Origin: Pseudomonas orientalis
GTDB taxonomy: Bacteria > Pseudomonadota > Gammaproteobacteria > Pseudomonadales > Pseudomonadaceae
DNA length: 64,000 nucleotides
Assembly: GCF_002934065.1 (NCBI RefSeq)
Contig: NZ_CP018049.1
Coordinates: forward strand, 1,238,501 to 1,302,500
Direction: 5' to 3'
Shown here: piece by piece, positions 18,332 through 26,698 of the stretch
Position numbering within the stretch: the stretch's first letter is position 1
How the letters are laid out: the number at the start of each line of letters is the position of its first letter
Notes under the pieces: model-generated
Told to the model about the DNA's origin: nothing
The model's input: only the letters and a program-made list of their open reading frames with translations
Database searches by the model: none
Position numbers and translations under genes: made by a program

Positions 18332-20145
18332 AGGGTACTTCCTGCAAGGGTCAAGGGAATCGTCAAGGTAAACACCGCGCCAAGGCCCGGCCCGTCGCTG
18401 TGGGCCGTGAGCTGGCCGTGCATTTCCACGGCCGCCAGCGCGCAGCTGTGCAGGCCGAAGCCGTGGCCTTCCTTGCGGGTGGTGAACCCGTGGGTGAAGA
18501 TCCGCGTCATGTTCTCGGCCGGTATGCCTTCGCCATCGTCCTTCACACTGATCCTGAGCCTGTCGTCACCTGTCTGCTCGACCGTCAGGGTGATTTGCCG
18601 TGGCCGCTCGGACAGAGAGGACATGGCGTACTTGGCGTTGCTGATCAGGTTGACCATGATCAGCAGCAGCCGGTGTTTGTCCCCCAGGATCTGCGGTACC
18701 GGCGCGTACTGCTTGACCACCGTGACATGGTGACGACTCAGCGCACCGGCGTTCATGCGCAAGGCGTCATCCATCAGCGCGCCGATATCGACGGGTTCGA
18801 GCAACGAGCAAGCGCCGGCATAGGATTGCTGGGTTGAAACGATGTCCTTGATGTGGTCGACGCTCTTGCTCAGTTGCGTCAACTCCTCGCTCATGCCCTG
18901 CTGCTCGATGGCAATCGCCTCAACCAGTTGATTCAGGTAGCCCGGTAGCAATTTGCCTTTTTCGTCCTCGGTGAGAAAGCTGCCCAGGTCGGCCTGATGC
19001 GCGTTGATCAACTGCATGGCCTTGCCCAGGCCCTGGGCCTTGCTGTTGCGCAGTTTGCGGCTGACCAGGTCGGCGGAAATATTCACGCTGTTGAGCACGT
19101 TGCCGACGTTGTGCAGCACATTGGTCGCGATCTCCGCCATGCCCGCCTGACGGGCACTGTCCATCAGTTCGCTCTGGGCATCCTTGAGTTGTTGCGTACG
19201 CCGTTCCACCCGTTGCTCCAGGGTTTCGTTGGCCGACTGCAAGGCGCGGTTGACGCGGTTGATCTCGGCGAAACTGCGCAGCAGGCGTACGGCCAGGTAG
19301 AGCAGCAGCAGCACCAGCAACGTCGAGAACACCAAGAGGTAGCGATGGTATTGATGATCGACGAGGTCGGCGGCCTGCTGGTCCTGATTGAGGTGGGTGG
19401 TCAGCGCGTCGAGGCGTTCGGCCACGGGCACGGCGGCAATCCGCTCAAGCAGGCTGTTGACCACCGGCTGTTCGCGCAGGATCAGCGAAATATGGTTGCT
19501 CAGGATATCCACCGGCGCCTGGAAGTCACTGGGCAGGCTCTGCTTGTTGATTGCCAGCTTGCCCAGGCCCACCAGGATATCGGCAGCACGCTCGTCGCTG
19601 GTGACCTGGGCGAACTCCAGGCTGCTGAGCAGCAGGTCGTAGGTGTCGGTGGCCACACCCTGCAGTTGCAGGCGGCCTTCATCGTCGATGCTGTTGAACT
19701 GGGCCTGGATGTCATCTTCGGCGGTCGGCAGAAACGCCAGTGAGTTACGCAACACGGCGTTGTGGGATTTGAACTGGTCCACCAGCCGGGCTTTTTCCTG
19801 GATGGCCGTCTGATACGCCGCCCGGCCGGCTTGCCAACCCGCCAGGTCGGTGGCGCCGTGGTAGGTATCGCGGCTCTCGAGTTCCGCCCAGATGCGGGTC
19901 ATTTCCGTCAGCGGCATGACCAGTGGATCGTAGTTGTGAGTGATCGCGATCCGGGCCTTGAGCACTTCGCTGTCCCATTGCGCATTGAGCTGCTGGAGCT
20001 CGCGGATCAGGTCCCGCGACTGAGTGTAAGTGGCCGTTTGGTCGCGGGAGGACTTGATGTACAAGAACACCAGGGTCGAGGCCAGGAACAGCGTCATGAA
20101 GCCCAGCAGCAACTGGCTGGCACGGCGGCGGGCGAATCGTCTCAT
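18328..20145 (-). CDS. Membrane histidine kinase with periplasmic helical sensor region
   Basis: This 605-residue protein has a first membrane segment near residues 9-30 and a long helical periplasmic region to about 255. The second segment is YRYLLVF..LLLLYLAVRLL (residues ~258-285), followed by a coiled coil and the catalytic core. The dimerisation motif is unusual: MAEIATNVLHNVGNVLNSVN, with His in HNVGN rather than the common HExxNP. The ATPase domain has MVNLISNAKYAM, DDGEGIP and a TTRKEGHGFGLHS lid. The ATG at 20145 overlaps the stop of the cytochrome c peroxidase gene, so the two proteins are translationally coupled. The periplasmic sensor and the coupled periplasmic peroxidase suggest a peroxide or redox input; this is inference. 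Confidence 0.85.
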   Translation of the reverse strand: MRRFARRRASQLLLGFMTLFLASTLVFLYIKSSRDQTATYTQSRDLIRELQQLNAQWDSEVLKARIAITHNYDPLVMPLTEMTRIWAELESRDTYHGATDLAGWQAGRAAYQTAIQEKARLVDQFKSHNAVLRNSLAFLPTAEDDIQAQFNSIDDEGRLQLQGVATDTYDLLLSSLEFAQVTSDERAADILVGLGKLAINKQSLPSDFQAPVDILSNHISLILREQPVVNSLLERIAAVPVAERLDALTTHLNQDQQAADLVDHQYHRYLLVFSTLLVLLLLYLAVRLLRSFAEINRVNRALQSANETLEQRVERRTQQLKDAQSELMDSARQAGMAEIATNVLHNVGNVLNSVNISADLVSRKLRNSKAQGLGKAMQLINAHQADLGSFLTEDEKGKLLPGYLNQLVEAIAIEQQGMSEELTQLSKSVDHIKDIVSTQQSYAGACSLLEPVDIGALMDDALRMNAGALSRHHVTVVKQYAPVPQILGDKHRLLLIMVNLISNAKYAMSSLSERPRQITLTVEQTGDDRLRISVKDDGEGIPAENMTRIFTHGFTTRKEGHGFGLHSCALAAVEMHGQLTAHSDGPGLGAVFTLTIPLTLAGSTL

Positions 20146-21110
20146 AGCGGCTTGCCCGCCCATTCGCCGGTCAAGGTCTTGAGAAACTGGATGATCAGGT
20201 CCTTGTCCTCCTGGGAAGGGTTGCGCCCCAACTGGTACTTGAACATCACGTCGACCGCCTCTTCCAGGGTCTTGGCCGACGCATCGTGGAAATACGGTGC
20301 GGTAACGGCCACATTACGCAGGCTGGGCACCTTGAACACATGGCGGTCTTCTTCGTCCTTTGTCAGCAGGTAACGCCCAAGGTCGGACTCCAGCGGATTA
20401 CCGCGCGCCTTGAAGTAGTCGCCCATCACGCCGAATTTCTGAAACATGTTGCCGCCGATGTTGACGCCCTGGTGGCAGGCAATGCAGCCGTAGTCCTTGA
20501 AGCGCTGGTAGCCGTACTTTTCCTGGGTGGTCAGGATCTCGGTGTTACCCAGCAGATATTGATCAAACCGTGAGTTGGGCGTCAGCAGCGTGCGCTCGTA
20601 GGTCGCCAGTGCATTCTGCACATTGGCGGCGCTGACGCCATCGGGGTACGCCTGCTTGAAGGCGTTCTGGTAGGCGGGCAGTGCAGCGAGATTGCGCACC
20701 ACGGTTTGCCAGTCGCTACCCATTTCCACCGGACTGATCACAACCTGTTCGACCTGGGCTTGCAGCGTGTCCACCCGACCATTCCAGAACTGCTTGAAGT
20801 TCAGGCTGGCGTTGAACACCGAGGGCGTGTTGAGCTCCACCGGTTTGCCGTCAAAGCCGATGGAGAACGGTTTGTTGTCGGCCCCGCCGGCGTCCAACTG
20901 GTGGCAGCTGGCACAGGACAAGCTGTTATTGACCGACAAGCGCGGCTCGTTGAACAGCTGGCGACCCAGCTCTACCTTGGCCGGGTCCAGCGTCGGAACC
21001 GCCGGCAGAGGCTTGAGCGCCTCGTTCAGTGGTGCGGCCGATAGCGGCGCGCCGGTGCCCAGACACAACGCGAGCGTAAGAACCAGACGGTGATTGGAAA
21101 CATGGCTCAA
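20142..21110 (-). CDS. Dihaem cytochrome c peroxidase (MauG/CcpA family), periplasmic
   Basis: This 322-residue protein has a signal peptide (cleavage near PLSAAP) and two c-type haem motifs, CASCHQ (N-terminal haem) and CIACHQG (C-terminal haem). Family blocks ELGRQLFNEPRLS, VFKVPSLRNVAVTAPYFHD and the closing LIIQFLKTLTGEW are present. The family reduces hydrogen peroxide in the periplasm with electrons from cytochrome c or azurin. The start is a TTG at 21110, chosen because AAGGAG lies 7 bases upstream and it gives the complete signal peptide. Its position between an EAL-domain regulator (19 bp upstream) and a histidine kinase (overlapping) is unusual for a plain detoxification enzyme and suggests a signalling role. 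Confidence 0.9.
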   Translation of the reverse strand: MSHVSNHRLVLTLALCLGTGAPLSAAPLNEALKPLPAVPTLDPAKVELGRQLFNEPRLSVNNSLSCASCHQLDAGGADNKPFSIGFDGKPVELNTPSVFNASLNFKQFWNGRVDTLQAQVEQVVISPVEMGSDWQTVVRNLAALPAYQNAFKQAYPDGVSAANVQNALATYERTLLTPNSRFDQYLLGNTEILTTQEKYGYQRFKDYGCIACHQGVNIGGNMFQKFGVMGDYFKARGNPLESDLGRYLLTKDEEDRHVFKVPSLRNVAVTAPYFHDASAKTLEEAVDVMFKYQLGRNPSQEDKDLIIQFLKTLTGEWAGKPL

Positions 21111-21129
21111 GCGAGCACTCCTTGCAGGC

Positions 21130-23007
21130 CTAGGGCGATTGATCGGGCATCAGGCTCGAGCACTTCGCGTGCAGCAACTGGACGAAATCCTTGGGCGGCA
21201 ACGCTTTGCTGAATAGAAAGCCCTGACCTTCTTCACACCTCCTGGCTTTCAGGAAATTCAGTTGTTCGACAGTTTCCACGCCTTCGGCAATGATGTTCAG
21301 CGCCAGGCTCTTGCCCATGCCGATGATAGCGCTGATCAATTGTTCATCCTGGTGATTCACACCGAGGCCGCTTACGAAGGACTGGTCGATTTTCAGCACA
21401 TCGATAGGAAAGCGCCGCAAGTAAGTGATGCTGGAGTAGCCGGTGCCGAAATCATCCAGGGCCAGGCGCACGCCCATGGCCTTGATCTTTTGCAGGGTAT
21501 CGACGGTTTCGTCGACATTCCGCATCAGCACGCTCTCGGTGATTTCCAGCTCCAGCATGGCTGGCGGCAGGCCGGTCTGTTCGAGGATGGCAACCAGGTT
21601 GTCGACAAAGTCACGTTGTCGAAGGTCGACTGCCGAGATATTCACCGACATGCACAGCGGCGCCAGGTCCATCTCCCGCCAGGCTTGGGCTTGTGCGCAG
21701 GCCTGGCGCAATACCCACTGGGTCAGGCGCACGATCAGACCGCTGTCTTCGGCGACCGGAATGAACTCGGCCGGGCTGACCCGACCGTAGGGTTGTGACC
21801 AGCGTGTCAGCGCCTCTGCGCCGACGATGCGCCCGGAGTCCAGATTCAGCTTGGGCTGGTAGTGCACCACGAACTCATCGCGGTCTAACGCCTGGCGGAT
21901 CGCGCTCTCCAGGTTTTGCTGGTGTTGTGCGCGCAGGTTCATGTCTTCGGTATAAAAACTGAAGTCGTTCCGGCCGCGTTCCTTGCGGGTGTGCATGGCG
22001 GTTTCAGCCTGCTTGACCAAACCTACCGCGCTGCTGCTGTCGTTGGGGTAAATACTGATCCCCAGGCTCGCGGTCACGCTCAGGTCATGCCCCGCGACGT
22101 GACGGGTCGCGCTGACGGCATTGAGCACCTTTTGCGCAATATGCTGGGTTTGCAGGGGATGTTGGATGTCGTTGAGCAGGATCACGAATTCGTCGGCGCC
22201 GTAGCGAAACACCGAGTCCGACGCGCGCACCGTCGCCACCAGGCTTTGGCTCACCTGTTGAAGTACCTCGTCGCCCGCCGGGTAGCCCAGGGCGTTGTTG
22301 ATGCGCTTGAAGCGGTCGAGCCCGATAAACATCACCGCCAGTTGCGTGTCATGCCGCCGGCCCAGGGCGATGGCCTGTGTCAGCCGGTCACCGAGCAGCG
22401 TACTGTTGGGCAGCTCGGTCAAGGCGTCGTAGTGCAACAGGTGCGAGACCTTGAGCAGTTCCTGCACGCGTTCTTCGATGGTGCGTTCCAGGCCGATCAC
22501 CTTGAGCACGGCGTCCTGGGCCAGTTGCCATTTCCAGGTCAGCGCACTGGCCATCTGACGGATTTCCAAAGCATCGAAGGGTTTTTTCAGGATCAGCAAC
22601 TGATCGTTATATTTCAGGCGCGCTTCGATGGCCTCGAAGGAATAGTCGGAATAGGCGGTGCACAGGGCAATTTGCAGGTTGGGGTCGACGTCCCACAGCT
22701 GTTCGATGGTGTGCAGCCCGTCCCAGCCGGGGGGCATGCGCATATCGATAAACACCATGGCGTAGGGCGCATTGGCCTCAAGTGCCTTGTTTACCAGCAC
22801 CAGTGCCTCCTGACCCTGGTAGGCAGAGTCCAGCTCGAATGCCTGGCGTACTGGCGCGGCGGTGCCGAAAAGAGCTGATTCCAAGGTATCGAGGGAGGGC
22901 TCGCCGTGCTCGTCGGCACAGAGGATCTTGCGAAAGTCCTGGTGGATCGAAGCGGTGTCATCGACGATGAGTATGCGACGGTTGGCGCGTCCCGGCTCCG
23001 GATTCAT
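21130..23007 (-). CDS. Response regulator REC-GGDEF(degenerate)-EAL, c-di-GMP phosphodiesterase
   Basis: This 625-residue protein has an N-terminal receiver with phospho-acceptor context FIDMRMPPGWDG. A GGDEF domain follows whose active-site loop reads RYGADEFVI, so the GGDEF motif is GADEF. Next is an EAL domain with AEALTRW, LDDFGTGYSS, KIDQSFV and IAEGVET, which keeps the residues expected for c-di-GMP hydrolysis. The likely output is phosphorylation-controlled breakdown of c-di-GMP, with the GGDEF half regulatory or inactive. The ATG at 23007 has GGAG 6 bases upstream and is preferred over a GTG at 23019. It heads the operon that continues into the peroxidase and two kinases. Confidence 0.88.
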   Translation of the reverse strand: MNPEPGRANRRILIVDDTASIHQDFRKILCADEHGEPSLDTLESALFGTAAPVRQAFELDSAYQGQEALVLVNKALEANAPYAMVFIDMRMPPGWDGLHTIEQLWDVDPNLQIALCTAYSDYSFEAIEARLKYNDQLLILKKPFDALEIRQMASALTWKWQLAQDAVLKVIGLERTIEERVQELLKVSHLLHYDALTELPNSTLLGDRLTQAIALGRRHDTQLAVMFIGLDRFKRINNALGYPAGDEVLQQVSQSLVATVRASDSVFRYGADEFVILLNDIQHPLQTQHIAQKVLNAVSATRHVAGHDLSVTASLGISIYPNDSSSAVGLVKQAETAMHTRKERGRNDFSFYTEDMNLRAQHQQNLESAIRQALDRDEFVVHYQPKLNLDSGRIVGAEALTRWSQPYGRVSPAEFIPVAEDSGLIVRLTQWVLRQACAQAQAWREMDLAPLCMSVNISAVDLRQRDFVDNLVAILEQTGLPPAMLELEITESVLMRNVDETVDTLQKIKAMGVRLALDDFGTGYSSITYLRRFPIDVLKIDQSFVSGLGVNHQDEQLISAIIGMGKSLALNIIAEGVETVEQLNFLKARRCEEGQGFLFSKALPPKDFVQLLHAKCSSLMPDQSP

Positions 23008-23019
23008 GGCGCGCTCCAC

Positions 23020-23208
23020 AGATGCAAAAGGGTCGATGGCATAACGATTCCTTCCTTGGTTCTACAGTTGAACGAAGTGCACATCTGCCGTGACAGCATA
23101 GTTGAGTTACCTTGATATCGGCGGCTACTTCGCGTCAAATCAACACCGTATACGTGTTATAGCGGTTCAATTTAGCTTAACTTGATTTAATTTGAAGGCA
23201 GAGTCGCC
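23020..23208. promoter_or_regulatory. Divergent promoter region of the c-di-GMP/peroxidase block
   Basis: These 189 bp lie between the divergent EAL and YN-GYP regulator genes. An imperfect palindrome at 23142-23158, AACACCGTATACGTGTT, may be an operator shared by both. I could not assign -35/-10 elements with confidence. Confidence 0.4.
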
Positions 23209-24522
23209 ATGGATGAACAACTCGCTCCCAAGCCCGCCGTTTTGCTGGTCGACGATGAAGAATCGATCCTCAACAGCCTGCGCCGCCTGTTGCGCAGCCA
23301 GCCCTATGACGTCGTGCTGGCCACCAGCGGCGCTCAGGCGCTGGAGATTATGGCGACCCGGCCCATCGATCTGGTGATGAGCGATGCGCGCATGCCGGGT
23401 ATGGACGGGGCCACGCTGTTGGCCGAGGTCCACTGTCTCTACCCGGGTACCCGCCGCATTCTGCTCACCGGTTACGCCGACTTGACCACTATGATCAAGG
23501 CGATCAACGACGGCCAGATCCACCGCTACATCAGCAAACCCTGGAATGATGAGGAGTTGCAGCTGATCCTGCAGCAAACCCTCGAACACCAGCGGCTCGA
23601 ACGTCTCACCCAGGCTCAGCACGAGCAGCTCAAGGCGCTCAACGCCACCCTGGAAAAACGCGTGACGGCGCGCACCGCCGAATTGCAACAGACCGCCGAC
23701 ATGCTCGACCTGGCCTACGACGAGCTCAAGCGCAGCTATGTGACCGGTACCGAAGTGTTTTCCCTGCTGGCCAACCTGCGCCTGCCCAAAGACAAGCAGA
23801 CCAACCGCGCGTTGATCGAGTTGATCCGCGTGTACTGCGCCGCCCAGTCGATGGATGAAGCCAGCACCCGCGACCTGACCATGGCCGCCGCGCTTTACAA
23901 CATCGGCAAACTCAGCTGGAACGACAGCATGATGATTGCGCCATCGGACAAGCTGCACAGTACCGACCGCGCGCTGTATCGCGAATACCCGACCCAGAGC
24001 GAGTCGCTGTTGATGACGCTGGAGCCCATGAAGGACGCGGCGCGCATCATTCGTCATCACCAGGAGCGCTGGGACGGCTCGGGGTTTCCCGACCACCTCA
24101 AGGGCGACGCGATCCCGCCCGGCTCGCGGCTGTTGAAGCTGGCCGTGGACTTCATCGAGTTGCAGAAGGGCTTGATCCTGGAGCGGCATCTGAACAGCGA
24201 CGAAGCGCTGCTGTATATCCGCAAGTACGCCGGGCGCCTGTATGACTCGGAGCTGGTGGAGGATTTCGTGCAGGCCTGCGCCACCTTCCTCAGCGATGTG
24301 ACTCTGGGCGATCCTACGGTCAAAGTCCTCACCACCCGCGAGCTGGAGGACGGTATGGTGCTGGCGCGCAACCTCAATGCCGACAACGGCATGCTGTTGC
24401 TCAACGCCGGCAAGGTGCTGAACCTGCCGCTGGTGGACAAGCTGATCGCATTCGAGGCCATGGAGGGCGCCAAGTACAGCGTGTTTATCAAGGCGCCCGA
24501 CGAGGTACCGCCACTCCTGTAG
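23209..24522 (+). CDS. Response regulator with degenerate HD-GYP (YN-GYP) output domain
   Basis: This 437-residue protein is RpfG-like. The receiver (about 8-125) has VDDEES, MSDARMPGMDG and the ISKPWND loop typical of this subgroup. A coiled coil (140-175) follows, then an HD-GYP-type domain. The diagnostic HD pair is replaced: AALYNIGKL has Tyr230-Asn231 where catalytic members have His-Asp. The downstream HHQERWDGSGFP (His283-His284) is retained. Loss of HD should abolish metal binding and c-di-GMP hydrolysis, leaving a binding or interaction role. P. aeruginosa PA2572 is described with the same YN substitution. The gene is divergent from the EAL-peroxidase-kinase operon, whose kinases are plausible partners. 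Confidence 0.88.
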   Translation: MDEQLAPKPAVLLVDDEESILNSLRRLLRSQPYDVVLATSGAQALEIMATRPIDLVMSDARMPGMDGATLLAEVHCLYPGTRRILLTGYADLTTMIKAINDGQIHRYISKPWNDEELQLILQQTLEHQRLERLTQAQHEQLKALNATLEKRVTARTAELQQTADMLDLAYDELKRSYVTGTEVFSLLANLRLPKDKQTNRALIELIRVYCAAQSMDEASTRDLTMAAALYNIGKLSWNDSMMIAPSDKLHSTDRALYREYPTQSESLLMTLEPMKDAARIIRHHQERWDGSGFPDHLKGDAIPPGSRLLKLAVDFIELQKGLILERHLNSDEALLYIRKYAGRLYDSELVEDFVQACATFLSDVTLGDPTVKVLTTRELEDGMVLARNLNADNGMLLLNAGKVLNLPLVDKLIAFEAMEGAKYSVFIKAPDEVPPLL

Positions 24523-25230
24523 CTAAACGCCCCAGGCTACGTGCTTGCTGGCGTGGTAATCAAAGATGCCCCTGATGATGTAGACGTTTTTGCCGCCGTC
24601 CTTGCCGTTTTGTTCAATCGCCACGCGCCATAGACCACGGCCCGAGCCGGCCTCTACCTGGGGTAGATCGACATAGGTGTAGTTGCCTCTTCGCTTGCGG
24701 CTGAGACGGCCGGCCTGGATATCCTGGATGATTTCCTCAAGTTTGGCCGTGGCGGGGGCGGGCAGGAGTTTTTTCTGGGTGCGCGCCAGATCATCCAGCT
24801 TCACGACGTTGATGTGTGGGTTGCGAGTGGGCAGGACTTCCGGGACGCGAGGCAGCGCCGGCCCTGGCCTTTCAACCCTATGGGTTTGAACGCGGGGAAT
24901 CGATGTTCTGATTTGTTTGTCGAAGTTGTCGTTTTTGCCAATGAGCCTTCTGGCTTTCTTAAACAGCTCCTCTTTGTCCAGCGCAGACAGAGGTTGCCTG
25001 AAATGCTGTGTCGACAGGTGTATATGTTCAAGCGTGGACAGCTCGAATCGCAGGTTCAGAATGGAACTGCATAATCGCTCTTGATTGGCTCGGCTCAAGC
25101 TTCTCGGGTTCGATAGCCAGCGGCGAAACTCAGCTTCATCCAGCACGCCGAGCTGCTGGCGGGTTTGAGTGATCAAATTGAGTTTCAGGGAAGCGCCGGT
25201 TTGTTCTATGACGTGCGCGAAGATGTACAT
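24523..25230 (-). CDS. Unknown 235-residue protein with basic C-terminal domain, possible small toxin or effector
   Basis: I do not recognise this protein. It begins MYIFAHVIEQTGASLKLNLI, and an N-terminal helical half (residues 1-100) is followed by a proline-rich linker near 115-150. The compact basic C-terminal domain contains AGRLSRKRRGNYTYVDLPQ, GRGLWRVAIEQNG and KNVYIIRGIFDYH. The alternating beta pattern with a final His resembles RelE/BECR-type RNase domains only loosely; this is a guess. ATG 25230 is chosen because upstream extension would run over the Nudix gene; GAGA lies ~10 bases before. It converges on the YN-GYP regulator with no gap and is divergent from the Nudix-GNAT pair. 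No immunity or antitoxin gene is visible. Confidence 0.55.
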   Translation of the reverse strand: MYIFAHVIEQTGASLKLNLITQTRQQLGVLDEAEFRRWLSNPRSLSRANQERLCSSILNLRFELSTLEHIHLSTQHFRQPLSALDKEELFKKARRLIGKNDNFDKQIRTSIPRVQTHRVERPGPALPRVPEVLPTRNPHINVVKLDDLARTQKKLLPAPATAKLEEIIQDIQAGRLSRKRRGNYTYVDLPQVEAGSGRGLWRVAIEQNGKDGGKNVYIIRGIFDYHASKHVAWGV

Positions 25231-25386
25231 CGGGAAATATCTCGGCCAGTTGCTGCTGGTACACGCGGCCGAAACTGGGCTTTGCGGTGTATGTATGTCG
25301 GAAAAAAACGCTCTGCGCGCGCGAGTTGCGTGTGCAGAATGTGCATGGGATCCTTGGCCGCTTTTCAATCCGAGGGAGGGCGTTTC

Positions 25387-25797
25387 ATGTCCAAGATTAT
25401 CCGCATTGCAGCCGCGCTGTTGATCCGTGGCGACGGCCAAACCCTGCTGGTGCGCAAGCGCGATACCCTGGCTTTCATGCAACCGGGTGGCAAGATCGAC
25501 GCCGGCGAGCAACCTGCCGAGGCGCTCGTCCGTGAGTTGCACGAGGAGCTGAACCTGCGCGTTGATCCAAACCAAGCCGTCTATCTTGGCCTATTCTCGG
25601 CGCCTGCGGCCAACGAGCCGGGTTTTACCGTAGAGGCTGCGTTGTTCAAGGTGCAGGTCGACGTCGCCGTCACCCCTTCAGCAGAGATTGAAGAGGTGTG
25701 CTGGATCGACCCCATGGGCGAAGGTGACTTGCATCTGGCGCCATTGACGCGCGATTTGATCCTGCCGTTCTATCGCGATTCGCTGGCTAGCGCATGA
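25387..25797 (+). CDS. Nudix hydrolase
   Basis: This 136-residue protein has a Nudix box in PGGKIDAGEQPAEALVREL followed by HEELNL: the G-x5-E-x7-RE-x-x-EE core is intact, and the final glycine is Asn. Nudix enzymes hydrolyse nucleoside diphosphates linked to another group; the substrate cannot be read here. GGGAGG lies 7 bases before ATG 25387. The stop overlaps the start of the GNAT gene (ATGA), so the two form a translationally coupled pair, possibly a metabolite-repair or tailoring unit. Confidence 0.88.
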   Translation: MSKIIRIAAALLIRGDGQTLLVRKRDTLAFMQPGGKIDAGEQPAEALVRELHEELNLRVDPNQAVYLGLFSAPAANEPGFTVEAALFKVQVDVAVTPSAEIEEVCWIDPMGEGDLHLAPLTRDLILPFYRDSLASA

Positions 25798-26300
25798 TGA
25801 TTCGCCCGCTGGACGCCGACGATGCGCAAGCCTATCGGGCATTGATGCTCGAGGCCTATGGCGCCTATCCCCAAGCGTTCACGTCCAGTGTCGCGGAGCG
25901 TGCCTCGATGCCATTGAGCTGGTGGGAAAAGCGTCTCGACAGCCCGCTGGATTGCCTGTTGGGCGGCTTTGATGGAGAGCGACTGGCCGGTATCGTCGGC
26001 CTGGCCTACGAGCCTCGCGAAAAGGCGCGGCACAAGGTGACCTTGTTCGGCCTGTACGTGACCGAGGCTTATCAGCAGAAGGGAATGGGGCGGCAGTTGG
26101 TGCAAGCAGCGCTTGAGGAAGCTCGCCGGCATCCGTGCTTGAAACTGATTCAACTGACCGTCACCGCTGGAAATGAAGCTGCGTTGGCACTTTACCAACG
26201 CTGCGGCTTCATCCAGTACGGCCTCGAGCCACTGGCGGTGCGGGTAGGTGTCGAGTATTTCGACAAGATCCACATGTGGCGCGAACTCCAGGTTGGCTGA
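25794..26300 (+). CDS. GNAT-family N-acetyltransferase
   Basis: This 168-residue protein has the GNAT fold: LFGLYVTEAYQQKGMGRQLV carries the acetyl-CoA pyrophosphate loop (Q/R-x-x-G-x-G/A), and EAALALYQRCGFIQYG is the C-terminal motif. It acetylates a small molecule or amine of unknown identity. It is coupled to the preceding Nudix gene by a 4-bp overlap and is followed by a REP cluster. Confidence 0.88.
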   Translation: MMIRPLDADDAQAYRALMLEAYGAYPQAFTSSVAERASMPLSWWEKRLDSPLDCLLGGFDGERLAGIVGLAYEPREKARHKVTLFGLYVTEAYQQKGMGRQLVQAALEEARRHPCLKLIQLTVTAGNEAALALYQRCGFIQYGLEPLAVRVGVEYFDKIHMWRELQVG

Positions 26301-26308
26301 AGTCCAAG

Positions 26309-26602
26309 GTGGGAGCTGGCTTGCCCGCGATAGCATCGCCGCGGTGTGACCGATGAGCCGAGTTGCCTGCGAGGCGGCAGTCTGATCCAGCATCTTGGTC
26401 GACTGCCAGGCCGCCTTCGCAGGCAAGCCTTAATGCCAATCAGTTTAACGTCATCGCCTTCTGTAGGAGCGAGCTTGCTCGCGAAAACGTCAACGATAAC
26501 GCGGGCTTCCTGAATAACGCGGCGTCTGTGCGTCTTTCGCGAGCAAGCTCGCTCCTACAAAAAGCCTTGACTGACTGGCATTAAGGCAAGCCCGCTCCCA
26601 CA
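26309..26602. repeat. REP doublet interrupted by a second REP doublet unit
   Basis: The outer doublet has GTGGGAGCTGGCTTGCC at 26309-26325 and the opposite arm CGCAGGCAAGCC at 26418-26429, resumed as CCGCTCCCAC after 26592. Between them sits a different unit (26430-26584). Removing that unit and one copy of GGCAAGCC rebuilds an uninterrupted REP arm, which indicates insertion. Together with flanking bases this fills the ~400-bp gene-free stretch 26301-26698. Confidence 0.7.
26430..26584. mobile_element. 155-bp REPIN-like element with terminal inverted repeats and target duplication
   Basis: The ends are TTAATGCCAATCAGT (26430-26444) and ACTGACTGGCATTAA (26570-26584), inverted repeats matching at 14 of 15 positions. 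Inside are two inverted REPs (26462-26483 and 26538-26559, core GGAGCGAGCTTGCTCGCG). GGCAAGCC flanks it on both sides (26422-26429, 26585-26592) as a direct repeat. It carries no gene and would need a transposase in trans. A related copy with the same left end and interior lies at 59675-59806. Confidence 0.65.
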
Positions 26603-26698
26603 GTTGGATCGCTGGGTATCAGTGGGATGATTGTCGGCTTTCAGGCTGTCACGAAAGCGTGGTGCGAACTCCTCATGTTCGCCCTTGCGTCATTTAAG

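Noticed and set aside
25231..25575. Longer N-terminus for the 24.5-kb orphan protein
   Set aside because: It would run through the Nudix gene's ribosome binding site and coding start; ATG 25230 is sufficient.
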